The notes under the pieces were generated by a model. The model saw nothing but the letters and a program-made list of their open reading frames with translations, was not told the DNA's origin and searched no databases. Of a DNA stretch of 64,000 bases, positions 1 through 10,028 are shown piece after piece. The position numbers and the translations under genes are program-made. The stretch lies in assembly GCF_018129985.1 (NCBI RefSeq), contig NZ_JAFCKT010000002.1, positions 620,001 through 684,000 on the forward strand. Reading direction: 5' to 3'. Each line of letters starts with the position of its first letter. Positions within the stretch are counted from its first letter, which is position 1. This DNA is from Bradyrhizobium sp. SZCCT0148. GTDB lineage: Bacteria; Pseudomonadota; Alphaproteobacteria; Rhizobiales; Xanthobacteraceae.

Positions 1-856
1 CGATGATGTTGGTTGCGACGTTGTTCGGCTCGACCACGCAGACCGCGTTCGGCGCCTGCGTTTTCACGTCCTTGAGCAGCGGAATGCTCACCTCTGTCGG
101 GAACGTCATGTCGAACTTGCCGGCGACGAAGGCGAGGATGGCCGTCGAGCGGTTCGGGATGATGGTGAACTCGATGCCGTCGAGATAGGGACGGCCCTTG
201 CGCCAATAGTCCGTGTTTCGCGTCAGCTTGATCGACTCATTGGCCTTGAACTCGACGAACTTGAACGGGCCTGTGCCGATCGGATGGGTGCGCATGTCGC
301 CGGGCGAGACATGGCACGGATAGACCGGTGTGTAGCCCGAGGCGAGCAGGGCCAGCAGCGAGGGCTGCGGTCGCTTCATGTTGAAGGAGACCTCGAGATC
401 GCCGTTGGTCGAGATCTCGTTGACCTCGTTGTACCAGCTCTTGCGTGGATTCTGCCGGAACTTCTGTTGCGATTTCCCCATCAGCAGGTCGAAGGTGCAT
501 TTGACGTCGGCCGAAGTAAACGGCTTTCCGTCGTGCCATTTCACGCCCTGGCGCAGCTTGAAAGTCAGCGTCTTGTTGTCATTGACCCAGCCCCAGCTCT
601 CCGCGAGCTCGGGGATGATGTTGTCCATCCTGTTCTGGGCCTCATCCTGCTTGTAGATGACGAGGTTGTTGAAAATGGGCATGAAGGGAACATTGAGCGA
701 ATAGGTCGCGCCTTCATGGATCGAGGCGTTGCCGGGACTGTCGCGATGATACATGCGCAGGACGCCACCCTGCTTGGGATCGCCGGCGAGCGTGATGGTC
801 GAGGCCGTCAGCACAGATAGCGCCGCCATTGCGGCGAGCGCCCATACGCTCCGCAT
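1..856 (-). CDS. Peptide/nickel-type ABC transporter substrate-binding protein, C-terminus cut by the window edge
   Basis: About 285 residues are visible and the gene runs off the left edge. The N-terminus is a hydrophobic secretory signal (MRSVWALAAMAALSVL). The mature part has the family-5 extracellular binding protein pattern, with GGVLRMYHRD, then LTFKLRQGVKWHDGKPFTSADV and TGPFKFVEFK, as in DppA/OppA-like proteins. It should bind an oligopeptide or another small ligand in the periplasm. I chose ATG 856 because GGAGG lies 6 bases upstream; ATG 862 in the same frame abuts that GGAGG. No permease is visible on this side, so any partners lie beyond the edge. The ligand cannot be inferred. 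Confidence 0.85.
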   Translation of the reverse strand, partial: MRSVWALAAMAALSVLTASTITLAGDPKQGGVLRMYHRDSPGNASIHEGATYSLNVPFMPIFNNLVIYKQDEAQNRMDNIIPELAESWGWVNDNKTLTFKLRQGVKWHDGKPFTSADVKCTFDLLMGKSQQKFRQNPRKSWYNEVNEISTNGDLEVSFNMKRPQPSLLALLASGYTPVYPCHVSPGDMRTHPIGTGPFKFVEFKANESIKLTRNTDYWRKGRPYLDGIEFTIIPNRSTAILAFVAGKFDMTFPTEVSIPLLKDVKTQAPNAVCVVEPNNVATNII

Positions 857-1041
857 GCTCATCCTCCCTGGAGATCGGCCTTTTGCGGCCTGTTGTCGCG
901 ACGATAGCACGCAAGCCGGAGGAGGCAACCGGTAAGGCCACAAGCCGCCTCGACAATTCGGATGACGGACCCGAGCCCCATGATTACAGGGAGAAGTTGT
1001 AGTGCGTCGAAGCAAACACCGTGTCTTCGCCAAACTCCTTA

Positions 1042-1087
1042 CGTCGTCATGGGTCCGGGATCGACACTTCGCTCGTCCGGGACGACA
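1042..1087. repeat. Short REP-like palindromic element (truncated copy)
   Basis: The right part, ending TCGTCCGGGACGAC, matches the right end of the longer element at 8576-8712. It lies in the 252-base gap between two minus-strand genes, and nothing else is recognisable there. Confidence 0.5.
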
Positions 1088-1108
1088 GCGGAATCTGGAG
1101 CCAGGCCC

Positions 1109-2659
1109 TCACACAATCCGTGACGCCTTGTTGCCCCAATAGCGGTCCCGCAGCAGGCGCTTGTACAATTTCCCCGTCGGCAGCCGCGGCAATTCCTTTT
1201 CGAAATCCACCGAGCGCGGCACCTTCTGCCGCGACAGCGATTTTGCGCAGAACGCAATCAGCTCTTCGGCGAGCGCCGCGTCCGGTACGATACCGGGCAT
1301 CGGCTGCACCACCGCCTTCACCTCTTCGCCGAGATCGGGATTGGGCACGCCGAACACGGCGGCATCGGCGACCTTGGGGTGGGTGATCAGGAGATTCTCA
1401 CATTCCTGCGGATAGATGTTCACGCCGCCGGAGATGATCATGAAGGTGGCCCGGTCGGTCAGGTACAGAAACCGGTCGGCATCGACATAGCCGACATCGC
1501 CGACCGTGCTCATGCTGCCGTCGGCCGAGCGGGCCTCCTTGGTCTTCTCCGGATCGTTGAAATATTCAAACGGCGTCGCCGTCTTGAACCAGACCTGGCC
1601 GGGGGTGCCGGTCGGGCATTCCCGCATGTTCTCGTCGAGGATGTGGAGGTCGCCGAGCAACACCTTGCCGACGGTGCCGCGGTGGCTCAGCCATTCCTCG
1701 CTGTTGCAAGCGGTGAAACCGAGGCCTTCGGTCGCGCCATAATATTCGTGGATGATAGGGCCCCACCATCTGATCATGTCGTCCTTGACCAGTGCCGGGC
1801 AGGGCGCCGCTGCATGGATCGCGATCTCCAGCGACGACAGGTCGTAGCGGCCGCGCACCTCTTCCGGCAGCTTCAGCATCCGCGAGAACATCGTCGGCAC
1901 CAGCTGGGTGTGCGTGATGCCCCAGCGCTGGACCAGCTCGAGGTAACGCTCGGGATCGAAGCTCTCCATGATGATCACGGTGCCGCCCATGCGGATCGTG
2001 AGGTTCACGGCCGCCTGGGGTGCGGAATGATAGAGCGGCGCCGGCGAGAGGTAGACCATGCCCTCGCGGTAGTGCCAGAGCTTGGTCAGGAAATCGAACA
2101 GCGGCAGATTGTGCTTCGGCGGCTCCTCCGGCAGCGGTCGCAAAATGCCTTTCGGCCGTCCCGTCGTGCCGGACGAATAGAGCATGGCGGTGCCGAGCCA
2201 CTCATCCGCGATGGGTGTTGTCGGCATATCCGCGGTCACGTCCGCAAGACCGACGATGCGCTCGCTCTCGCCGGGTCCGTCGGCGACGATGCAGAACTTG
2301 ATATCGGGACAAGCCTGGATCGCCTCGCGGGCGATGTCGAGCTTCGCCACCGAGGTGACCAGGATCTTCGACTGGCTGTTGACGAGCAGATAGCTGAGTT
2401 CGCCCGGCGTCAGGAAGGAGTTGATGCAGGTGTAGTACAGCCCGGAGCGTTCGCCCGCGCCGCAGGCCTCGAGATAGCGGGAATTGTTCTCCATGAAGAT
2501 CGAATAATGGTCGAGCCGCTTCAGGCCGTGCCTGCGGAACAGATGGGCCAGCCGGTTGCTGCGCGCATCGAGCTCGCGATAGGTGACGGCTTCGCCTGTT
2601 GCCGCCATGATGAAGGCGGGCTGCAGCGGGCGTAGGCGGGCATGCTGACCTGGGTACAT
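1109..2659 (-). CDS. AMP-dependent acyl-CoA synthetase (ligase)
   Basis: This 516-residue ANL-superfamily adenylating enzyme would activate a carboxylic acid to its CoA thioester via an acyl-AMP. The P-loop motif is YSSGTTGRPKGI. The YYGATEG motif, the hinge region around YLTDRATFMIISGGVNIYP and a C-terminal LPRLPTGKLYKR with the catalytic lysine are all present, so the protein looks complete and active. The ATG at 2659 has GGAGG five bases upstream. It starts 18 bases after the stop of the dehydrogenase gene at 2678-3832, so the two are probably one operon. The substrate (fatty or aromatic acid) is not evident. Confidence 0.88.
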   Translation of the reverse strand: MYPGQHARLRPLQPAFIMAATGEAVTYRELDARSNRLAHLFRRHGLKRLDHYSIFMENNSRYLEACGAGERSGLYYTCINSFLTPGELSYLLVNSQSKILVTSVAKLDIAREAIQACPDIKFCIVADGPGESERIVGLADVTADMPTTPIADEWLGTAMLYSSGTTGRPKGILRPLPEEPPKHNLPLFDFLTKLWHYREGMVYLSPAPLYHSAPQAAVNLTIRMGGTVIIMESFDPERYLELVQRWGITHTQLVPTMFSRMLKLPEEVRGRYDLSSLEIAIHAAAPCPALVKDDMIRWWGPIIHEYYGATEGLGFTACNSEEWLSHRGTVGKVLLGDLHILDENMRECPTGTPGQVWFKTATPFEYFNDPEKTKEARSADGSMSTVGDVGYVDADRFLYLTDRATFMIISGGVNIYPQECENLLITHPKVADAAVFGVPNPDLGEEVKAVVQPMPGIVPDAALAEELIAFCAKSLSRQKVPRSVDFEKELPRLPTGKLYKRLLRDRYWGNKASRIV

Positions 2660-2677
2660 CTATCCTCCGGCTGTGGA

Positions 2678-3832
2678 CTATGCGGCGAGAAGCAGGATTT
2701 CGCGCACCTGCGCCGGGTCTTCGATCTTGCGCGGATTGCGCGGGATCCAGTTCGTGCGCATCGCCTGCTCGGCGATATCATCGAAATGCTCGGGAGAGAC
2801 GCGCACCTCCGCGAGGCTGCGCGGCATGCCGAGCGAGCGGATGAAGGCATCGAGCACGTCGGCGGCGGCGTGGCCGGGATAACCCATGGCGGCGGCGACG
2901 ATCATCTGACGTTCGGCGTTGTCGCGCGCGTTCCAGCGCATCACTGCCGGCAGCATGATGCAGGAGGTGTAGCCGTGCGGCACGTCGAAGGCCGCGCCCA
3001 GCACGTAGCCGATGCCGTGGCTCGCGCCCATGGGAACGCCGGCCGCGAGCGCACCCATCGACAGCCATGTGCCGATCTGCGCATCCATCCGCGCGTCGAG
3101 GTCGGCGGGATCGGCCTTCACCCGTGGCAAGGCGTCGGCCAGCATGGCGAGGCCCTTCACCGATTGCGCGTCGGCATAAGGATGCGTCTCGCGCGAGCAG
3201 ATCGCCTCGACGCAATGGTCGATGGCGCGGACCCCGGTCGACAGGAACAGCCACTCCGGCGTGTGCACGGTGATGGCGGGATCGAGGATGGTCGCGCGCG
3301 GCACGGCAAGCGGGTGCCGTAGCATCTGCTTCACGTTGGTGCGGCGGTCGGTGACGCCCGCGATCGCGCTGAACTCACCGCCGGCGATCGTGGTCGGCAC
3401 GCTGACCTGCCGCACCGTCGGCGCATTCATCTCCGGCGCCGTGCCCTTATGGACGCGGATGCGGTCGATGCCGTCGAGGTCGGTGATGCCGTTGGCGAGG
3501 CAAAGCTGCACCGCCTTGGCGCCGTCGGTGATCGAGCCGCCGCCTACGGTGACGATCAGGTCGGCACCCGCCTCGCGCGCGGCATTTGCAGCCGCGATCA
3601 CCGCCTCACGCGGCGTATGCGCCGGCATGGCGTCGAACAGGCCGGCGCAGCGCGAGCCCAAGGCCTGCTTGATTTTCTCGATTTCATCGGTCTGTCGGTT
3701 GAGTGTGCCCGACACCATCAGGAAAGCACGATGAGTTCCCAGCCGGTCCATCTGCGCGACGATGGCCTCGGTCGCAGGATGGCCAAACACGACCTCCTCG
3801 ATCGCGCCGAAAACGACACGTCCCTGGTGCAC
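2678..3832 (-). CDS. Iron-containing alcohol dehydrogenase, maleylacetate-reductase-like
   Basis: This is an NAD(P)-dependent Fe-ADH family protein. The nucleotide-binding GGGS appears in TVGGGSITDGAK. Probable metal-ligand histidines appear in AIDHCVEAI, GASHGIG and DVPHGYT. The N-terminus (GRVVFGA) resembles maleylacetate reductases more than ethanol dehydrogenases. I chose GTG 3832 (384 residues) because GGGAGG lies 6 bases upstream and the conserved part begins there. The frame stays open to ATG 3901, but that extension looks non-conserved. It is co-oriented with the downstream acyl-CoA synthetase, which suggests a shared catabolic role for an aromatic or dicarboxylic intermediate. That role is inference. 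Confidence 0.8.
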   Translation of the reverse strand: MHQGRVVFGAIEEVVFGHPATEAIVAQMDRLGTHRAFLMVSGTLNRQTDEIEKIKQALGSRCAGLFDAMPAHTPREAVIAAANAAREAGADLIVTVGGGSITDGAKAVQLCLANGITDLDGIDRIRVHKGTAPEMNAPTVRQVSVPTTIAGGEFSAIAGVTDRRTNVKQMLRHPLAVPRATILDPAITVHTPEWLFLSTGVRAIDHCVEAICSRETHPYADAQSVKGLAMLADALPRVKADPADLDARMDAQIGTWLSMGALAAGVPMGASHGIGYVLGAAFDVPHGYTSCIMLPAVMRWNARDNAERQMIVAAAMGYPGHAAADVLDAFIRSLGMPRSLAEVRVSPEHFDDIAEQAMRTNWIPRNPRKIEDPAQVREILLLAA

Positions 3833-4154
3833 GCCTGTCCTCCCGGACAATCTGTCTTGTTCTTGTGGACGTAATCTAGCCGAGCCGCCGGCCTCCGTCA
3901 TGTGCGAAGGCGCTGGCTTATTTCCTGACCCTCCCGCTTCGGGCCCTCTAGGGGAGGGTGGCGCCGTGCCTCGTCAACAGTCTCGTCTCCCTTGGGAGAG
4001 CCTCAGTCGGATCCGTCAACCCGCCATCCGGTCAGGGTGCGCTCGGAAGACCTGCAAGCGCTTTGGTCTTGAAGTGTTCATCAACTCCACCCATCTTGGA
4101 ACGCCCGCGGGTAAATGCCTACCCTGCTTTTTCCGCGGCTTTTGACAAAGGACG
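3833..4154. other. Divergent intergenic region with a GC hairpin
   Basis: This 322-base gap separates the minus-strand dehydrogenase from the plus-strand RND operon. An inverted repeat, ACCCTCCC...GGGAGGGT, lies at about 3928-3959 and belongs to the REP-like families seen elsewhere. The rest should hold both promoters, but I see no clear operator. Confidence 0.5.
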
Positions 4155-5375
4155 ATGCGAGGACCTGGGATGGCTGGACCGGATGGAAGCGAGCGACTTG
4201 TCAAAAAGCACGATTACGTCCAGCCGCGACATTACGCACTTGTGGGTCTGCTCGTCGCCTCTTTCGCGCTCACCGGTTGCGGGCAGCCGACCTCACAAGC
4301 AGCCGCGCCGCCGCCGCCGCCCGTGACGGTCGCCCAGCCGGTCAAGCGCACTGTCACCGATTGGGACGAGTTCACCGGACGCTTCGAGGCGGTCGAGGAG
4401 GTGCAGGTGCGCCCGCGCGTCGGCGGCTTCGTCAACTCGGTCGAATTCCAGGACGGCGCCATCGTGCATCAGGGCGATCTGCTCTACGTGATCGACCCGC
4501 GTCCGTTCGAGGCAGTCGCCACGCAGGCGGAGGGACAGCTGTCGGATGCCCGGGCCAAGGTGGAGCTGGCCAAGCGCGAGCTCGACCGCGGCCTCAGCCT
4601 GGTGCAGAGCAGCGCGGTCTCCGAGCAGGTCGTCGACCAGCGCCGTCAGGCCCTGCAGGCTGCGCATGCCGCGGAAGTGCAGGCGGAAGGCGCGCTGAAA
4701 GCCGCAAGACTGAACATCGAATTCACCCATGTGACGGCACCGTTGACCGGCCGCGTCGGCCGCCATCTCGTCAGCCCCGGCAATCTCGTGCAGGGCAGCG
4801 ACAATGGCTCTTCGACCCTCCTGACCTCGATCGTCACGCTCGACCCGATCTACGTCTATTTCGACATGGATGAGGCGACCTTCATCAAGTACAGCAAGCT
4901 GTGGTTCGAGGGCCGGCGCCCGAGCTCGCGCGACACCGCCAATCCGGTGCAGGTGACGCTGGCCGGCGAAACCAAGCCGTCGCATGAAGGCACCATCAAC
5001 TTCCTCGACAACCGGCTCGACGTTTCGACCGGCACGCTGCGCAGCCGCGCCGTGGTCAAGAACACGGACCTGTCGATCCTGCCCGGTCAGTTCGGCCGTG
5101 TCAGGCTGATCGGCAGCGCGCCCTATGAGGCACTGCTGATTCCGGACGTCGCTGTTGCGACCGATCAGTCCCGCAAGATCGTGTTCGTTGTGAAACCCGA
5201 CGACACCGTTGAGGCGCGCCCTGTGGTGCTCGGGCCGCTCGACGAAGGTCTGCGCGTGATACGCGAGGGATTGAAGGCCGATGACCGCGTCATCGTCAAC
5301 GGCATCCAGCGCGCCCGTGTCGGCGCCAAGGTCACGCCGCAGACGGCGCCAGCGCCCGCCGGTGGCAAGTCATGA
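4155..5375 (+). CDS. RND efflux periplasmic adaptor (membrane fusion protein), lipoprotein
   Basis: This 406-residue AcrA/MexA-type adaptor would link an inner-membrane RND pump to an outer-membrane channel. Residues 28-42 form a lipoprotein signal ending in the lipobox LTGC (Cys42). A Pro-rich linker follows, then the biotinyl-lipoyl-like region (EVQVRPRVGGFV), a helical hairpin (about 110-180) and beta-barrel/membrane-proximal domains. It overlaps the pump gene by ATGA at 5372-5375. ATG 4170 is an alternative start with GAGGA seven bases upstream. No TolC-like gene or local regulator is visible, so the outer-membrane channel must be encoded elsewhere. Drug or solvent export is likely but unproven. 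Confidence 0.92.
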   Translation: MRGPGMAGPDGSERLVKKHDYVQPRHYALVGLLVASFALTGCGQPTSQAAAPPPPPVTVAQPVKRTVTDWDEFTGRFEAVEEVQVRPRVGGFVNSVEFQDGAIVHQGDLLYVIDPRPFEAVATQAEGQLSDARAKVELAKRELDRGLSLVQSSAVSEQVVDQRRQALQAAHAAEVQAEGALKAARLNIEFTHVTAPLTGRVGRHLVSPGNLVQGSDNGSSTLLTSIVTLDPIYVYFDMDEATFIKYSKLWFEGRRPSSRDTANPVQVTLAGETKPSHEGTINFLDNRLDVSTGTLRSRAVVKNTDLSILPGQFGRVRLIGSAPYEALLIPDVAVATDQSRKIVFVVKPDDTVEARPVVLGPLDEGLRVIREGLKADDRVIVNGIQRARVGAKVTPQTAPAPAGGKS

Positions 5376-8300
5376 ATCTCGGCCGCCTCTCCATCAACCA
5401 GCCCATCCTGGCGATGGTGCTGTCGATCGTGCTGCTGATCGTCGGTGCGCTCGCGTACACCACGCTGCCGGTGTCGGAATATCCGCAAGTGGTGCCGCCG
5501 ACGGTCGTCGTCACCACGCAGTATCCCGGCGCCTCCGCGCAGACCGTGTCCGACACAGTTGCGGCTCCGATCGAGCAGGAGATCAACGGCGTCGAGGACA
5601 TGCTGTATCTCTACAGCCAGGCCACCTCGAACGGCCAGCTCACCATCACCGTCACCTTCAAGCTCGGCACCGATCTCGACAAGGCCCAGGTGCTGGTGCA
5701 GAACCGCGTCGCGATCGCGCAGCCGCGCCTGCCCGAGGAGGTCCAGCGTAACGGCGTCACCACCCGCAAGAACTCGCCCGACATCCTGATGGTCGTGTTC
5801 ATGCTGTCGCCGGACGACACTTTCGACCAGCTCTACATCTCCAACTACGCGCTGCTGCAGGTCCGCGACCAGCTGCTGCGTCTCGACGGCGTCGGCGACA
5901 TCCAGATGTTCGGCGCGCGCGACTATTCGATGCGGCTATGGCTCGACCCCGATCGAATCGCCAATCTCGGCCTGACCTCGGCCGAGGTGCTGGCTGCGAT
6001 CCGCGCCCAGAACGTGCAGATCGCCGGCGGCCAGATCGCCGAGCCGCCGATCGCCGATCGCGCCTTCCAGCCCAACCTCACCTTCACCGGCCGCCTGAAG
6101 GACCAAAGGCAGTTCGAGGACATCCTGATCAAGGCTGGCTCCGACGGCCGCATCGTGCGATTGCGCGACGTCGCCCGCATCGAGCTCGGCGCGCTCTCCT
6201 ACACCACCAACAGCTTCCTGCTGCGCAAATCCGCCGTCGCCATGCTGGTGACGCAGCGGCCGGGCTCGAACGCGCTCGCGACCGCGAAGAACATTACCGA
6301 CACCATGACGAGGCTGAAGGAGACCTTTCCGAAGGGCCTCGACTTCAATATCGGCTATAATCCCACCGAGTTCATCGCACAGTCCGTCCACGAACTGATC
6401 AAGACCATCTACGAAGCCATGCTGCTCGTGGTCATCGTCGTGCTGGTGTTCCTGCAGGGATGGCGGCCTGCGATCATTCCGATCATCGCTATCCCGGTGT
6501 CGCTGGTCGGCACCTTCGCGGTGATGGCCGCGCTGGGCTTCTCCATCAACAACCTCACCTTGTTCGGCCTCGTCCTCGCCGTCGGCATCGTCGTCGACGA
6601 CGCCATCGTAGTGGTTGAGAACGTCGAGCGCCATCTCGAGCACGGCATGAGTCGGCGCGACGCGGCGCTGAAGACGATGGAGGAGGTCGGCGGCGCGCTG
6701 GTCTCGATCGCGCTGGTGCTCTGCGCGGTGTTCGTGCCGACCGCGTTCCTCGGCGGCATCTCCGGGCAATTCTTCCAGCAATTCGCCGTCACCATCGCGG
6801 TTGCGACCGCGATCTCGTGCTTCTGCTCGCTGACGCTGTCGCCCGCGCTGGCCTCGCTGATCCTCACGCCGCACGGGGAGAAGCGGCCTCCAGCGGGCTG
6901 GAATGTCATAGCGCGCGGCTGGAACGCCTTCACCGGCGTCTTCAACCGCGTGTTCGATCGCTTGGCCCATGGCTATGCCGGCCTCGCCGATTTCGTCATT
7001 CGGCATTCGGTGGTGATGATCCTGATCTACGTCGTGCTGATCGGCAGCGCCGGTTGGCTGATCGCGACCACGTCGCAAGGCTTCATTCCGGCTCAGGACC
7101 GCGGCTACGTCATCATCTCCGCGCAATTGCCAGGCGCCGCGTCGCTGGCGCGCACCACGGAGGTCGTGCGCGAGATCGAGCGGATCTCGCTGGAGACGCC
7201 GGGCATCGTCCGCGTCGCTGCCTTCGCCGGCTTCTCGGGCGCCACCCGCACGCAGGCCGGCAATGCGGCCGCGCTGTTCCCGGTGTTTGACGAGCCCGAG
7301 GCTCGGATCAAGAAAGGCCTCACGGCGAACGCGATCACGGCCGACCTGCGCAAGCGCCTGTCCGCGATCCAGGGCGCGTTCATCATCGTGATCCCGCCGC
7401 CGGCCGTACCGGGTATCGGCACGGGCGGCGGTTTCACCATCCGCATCCAGGACCGCCAGGGCCGCGGGCCGGAGATGCTCGCCGCAGCCACCGACGAGCT
7501 CGTCGCTGCAGCGCGCAAATCGCCCATGCTGCTCGCCCCCACGGTGTTCTCGCCGTTCTCGGCCAACACGCCGCAGCTGTTCGTCGACATCGACCGCACC
7601 AAGGCGCAGAAGCTCGGCGTTCCGATCTCGAACATCAACGATACGATCCAGAGCTATTTCGGATCGACCTACGTCAACGACTTCAACCTGTTCGGCCGCA
7701 CCTATCACGTCACCGCCCAAGCCGACTTCCCGTTCCGGAAAGAGCCCAGCGATCTCGCGCGCCTGCGCACACGCAACGCCTCCGGGGACATGGTGATGCT
7801 CGGCAGCGTGGTCGAGTTCAAGGATGTCTCGGGTCCCGACCGCGTTGCGCGCTACAACCTCTATGCGGCGTCCGAGCTCCAGGGCGAGCCGGCGCCGGGC
7901 ACCAGCTCGACCACGGCGCTCAACACCATCAAGAAGCTGGCGGACGACACCTTGCCGAGCGGCTTCACCTTCGAATGGACCGACCTGTCCTATCAGCAGA
8001 TCACCGGTGGCAATGCCGGCCTCTACGTGTTCCCGATCTGCGTGCTGTTCGTTTATCTCGTGCTCGCCGCACAATATGGCAGCTGGACCCTGCCGTTCGC
8101 GGTGATCCTGATCGTGCCGATGTGCCTGTTGGCTGCCACCATCGGCGTGCGCATCATGGGGCAGGACGTCAACATCCTCACCCAGATCGGCTTCGTCGTG
8201 CTGGTGGGGCTGGCGGCCAAGAACGCGATCCTGATCGTCGAGTTTGCGCGCGACATCGAGAACGAGGGCAAGCCGCGGCTGGAGGCCGTGATCGACGCCT

Positions 8301-8539
8301 GCCGGCTGCGGCTGCGGCCGATCCTGATGACGTCCTTCGCCTTCATCCTCGGCGTGCTGCCATTGGTGATATCGAGCGGCTCCGGCTCCGAGATGCGGCA
8401 GGCCGTCGGCGTCGCCGTCTTCTTCGGCATGATCGGCGTCACCCTGTTCGGCCTGTTGTTCACGCCCATCTTCTATGTGCTTGTGCGGAACCTGGCCGAG
8501 GGGCGGAACGAGGGGAAGCCGAAAGTGGTGGGCTCCTAA
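5372..8539 (+). CDS. RND multidrug efflux transporter, AcrB/HAE1 family
   Basis: The 1055 residues match the usual AcrB length. The N-terminus is typical (SINQPILAMVLSIVLLIVGA). The proton-relay Asp pair lies in transmembrane helix 4 (GIVVDDAIVVVENVERH), and the second half has GLAAKNAILIVEFARDIE. The protein should form the trimeric inner-membrane proton-driven pump and is translationally coupled to the adaptor gene upstream. All signature motifs are present and the frame is intact. The substrate range cannot be read from the sequence. Confidence 0.95.
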   Translation: MNLGRLSINQPILAMVLSIVLLIVGALAYTTLPVSEYPQVVPPTVVVTTQYPGASAQTVSDTVAAPIEQEINGVEDMLYLYSQATSNGQLTITVTFKLGTDLDKAQVLVQNRVAIAQPRLPEEVQRNGVTTRKNSPDILMVVFMLSPDDTFDQLYISNYALLQVRDQLLRLDGVGDIQMFGARDYSMRLWLDPDRIANLGLTSAEVLAAIRAQNVQIAGGQIAEPPIADRAFQPNLTFTGRLKDQRQFEDILIKAGSDGRIVRLRDVARIELGALSYTTNSFLLRKSAVAMLVTQRPGSNALATAKNITDTMTRLKETFPKGLDFNIGYNPTEFIAQSVHELIKTIYEAMLLVVIVVLVFLQGWRPAIIPIIAIPVSLVGTFAVMAALGFSINNLTLFGLVLAVGIVVDDAIVVVENVERHLEHGMSRRDAALKTMEEVGGALVSIALVLCAVFVPTAFLGGISGQFFQQFAVTIAVATAISCFCSLTLSPALASLILTPHGEKRPPAGWNVIARGWNAFTGVFNRVFDRLAHGYAGLADFVIRHSVVMILIYVVLIGSAGWLIATTSQGFIPAQDRGYVIISAQLPGAASLARTTEVVREIERISLETPGIVRVAAFAGFSGATRTQAGNAAALFPVFDEPEARIKKGLTANAITADLRKRLSAIQGAFIIVIPPPAVPGIGTGGGFTIRIQDRQGRGPEMLAAATDELVAAARKSPMLLAPTVFSPFSANTPQLFVDIDRTKAQKLGVPISNINDTIQSYFGSTYVNDFNLFGRTYHVTAQADFPFRKEPSDLARLRTRNASGDMVMLGSVVEFKDVSGPDRVARYNLYAASELQGEPAPGTSSTTALNTIKKLADDTLPSGFTFEWTDLSYQQITGGNAGLYVFPICVLFVYLVLAAQYGSWTLPFAVILIVPMCLLAATIGVRIMGQDVNILTQIGFVVLVGLAAKNAILIVEFARDIENEGKPRLEAVIDACRLRLRPILMTSFAFILGVLPLVISSGSGSEMRQAVGVAVFFGMIGVTLFGLLFTPIFYVLVRNLAEGRNEGKPKVVGS

Positions 8540-8575
8540 CTGCAGGTGGTGGCCGCCGGCGTACCCTTACCCTCG

Positions 8576-8712
8576 CTGTCGTCCCCGCGTAGGCGGGGAC
8601 CCAGATCCCCAGGAAGAAGATGTGGCGCGAGATTGGTAGCCACGAATCTTCGCCAAGCTCGTCCCTGCGGTTATGGATCCCGGATCCGCGCTTCGCTTGT
8701 CCGGGACGACAG
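8576..8712. repeat. REP-like palindromic element with a terminator-like hairpin
   Basis: The ends are inverted (CTGTCGTCCC ... GGGACGACAG). The left part contains a perfect hairpin GTCCCCGC-GTAG-GCGGGGAC at 8581-8600 that could end RND transcription. It fills most of the 289-base gap before the next gene. Confidence 0.65.
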
Positions 8713-8828
8713 ATGTTGTTTGGCGCGCACCGCCCATACTAACGGCCAACGTGAAATGGATGGGCAGGCGCGGGGTTCTTCACTAGTATCCGCGCGATTT
8801 CAAAACAGAAACTGCTGGGAGCTAACAG

Positions 8829-10022
8829 ATGAAATCAGCACTTTTGGCCGCCGTCGCAACTTCCGCCCTGGTGCTGGCGGCGCCGGCGTCTGCGCAAGGC
8901 GTCAAGATCGGCATCCTCAACGACCAGTCCGGCGTCTATGCCGATTACGGCGGCAAATGGTCGGTCGAGGCGGCCAGGATGGCGATCGAGGATTTCGGCG
9001 GCGAGGTGCTGGGGCAGAAGGTCGAGCTCGTCACCGCCGACCACCAGAACAAGCCTGACCTTGCGACCTCGATCGCACGGCGCTGGTACGACGTCGAGAA
9101 CGTCGACATGATCACGGAACTGACGACCTCCTCGGTCGCGCTCGCGATCCACGAGCTCTCCAAGGAAAAGAAGAAGATCGACATCGTCGTCGGCGCCGCG
9201 ACCTCGCGCCTCACGGGCGATGCCTGTCAGCCCTACGGGTTCCACTGGGCCTACGACACCCGCGCGCTCGGCGTCGGCACCGGCGGTGCGCTGACCAAGG
9301 CTGGCGGCGACACCTGGTTCTTCCTCACCGCCGACTACGCCTTCGGCTACGCGCTGGAGAAGGACACCAGCGAGATCGTCACTGCCAATGGCGGCAAGGT
9401 GGTCGGCTCGGTGCGCGTGCCGCTCAACTCCTCGGACTTCTCCTCCTTCCTGCTGCAGGCGCAGAGTTCGAAGGCCAAGATCGTCGGCCTCGCCAATGCC
9501 GGCCTCGACACCACCAACTCGATCAAGCAGGCCTCCGAGTTCGGAATCGTCTCCGGCGGCCAGAAGCTCGCCGGCCTGCTGATGACGCTCGCCGAGGTGA
9601 ACGGCCTCGGGCTCCAGGCCGCACAGGGCCTGGTGCTGACCGAAGGCTATTACTGGGACGTCAACGACCGCTCGCGCAACCTCGGCGAACGCTTCCTCAA
9701 GCGCACCGGCCGGATGCCGAACATGATCCAGGCCGGCACCTATTCGGCAACGCTGAGCTACCTGAAGGCGGTCAAGGCGGCCGGCACCAAGGATCCCGAT
9801 GCGGTCGCCAAGAAGCTGAAGGAGCTGCCGGTCGACGACGACTTCGCGCAAGGCGGCAAGGTGCTCGAGAACGGCCGCATGATCCACGACATGTATCTGT
9901 TCGAGGTCAAGAAACCCTCGGAGTCGAAGAAGCCCTGGGATTATTACAAGCTGCTCGCCACCGTTCCCGGCGATAAGGCCTTCTTCACCGCCAAGGACAG
10001 CGGCTGCCCGTTGACGAAGTAG
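8829..10022 (+). CDS. ABC transporter substrate-binding protein, branched-chain amino acid (LivJ) type
   Basis: The 397 residues begin with a cleavable signal ending ASAQG. A Peripla_BP_6 fold follows (VKIGILNDQSGVYADYGG; FFLTADYAFGYALEKDT). It should capture an amino acid, amide or aromatic acid in the periplasm. GGGAG precedes the ATG by about seven bases. No LivHMGF permease or ATPase gene is adjacent, so it is an orphan binding protein here. The ligand is unknown. Confidence 0.9.
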   Translation: MKSALLAAVATSALVLAAPASAQGVKIGILNDQSGVYADYGGKWSVEAARMAIEDFGGEVLGQKVELVTADHQNKPDLATSIARRWYDVENVDMITELTTSSVALAIHELSKEKKKIDIVVGAATSRLTGDACQPYGFHWAYDTRALGVGTGGALTKAGGDTWFFLTADYAFGYALEKDTSEIVTANGGKVVGSVRVPLNSSDFSSFLLQAQSSKAKIVGLANAGLDTTNSIKQASEFGIVSGGQKLAGLLMTLAEVNGLGLQAAQGLVLTEGYYWDVNDRSRNLGERFLKRTGRMPNMIQAGTYSATLSYLKAVKAAGTKDPDAVAKKLKELPVDDDFAQGGKVLENGRMIHDMYLFEVKKPSESKKPWDYYKLLATVPGDKAFFTAKDSGCPLTK

Positions 10023-10028
10023 GGCACT

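Noticed and set aside
5936..8074. 712-codon open frame antisense to the RND pump gene
   Set aside because: It lies entirely opposite a complete, motif-rich gene. Its composition (Arg/Asp/Glu/His-rich, no domain) is the usual shadow of GC-rich third positions.
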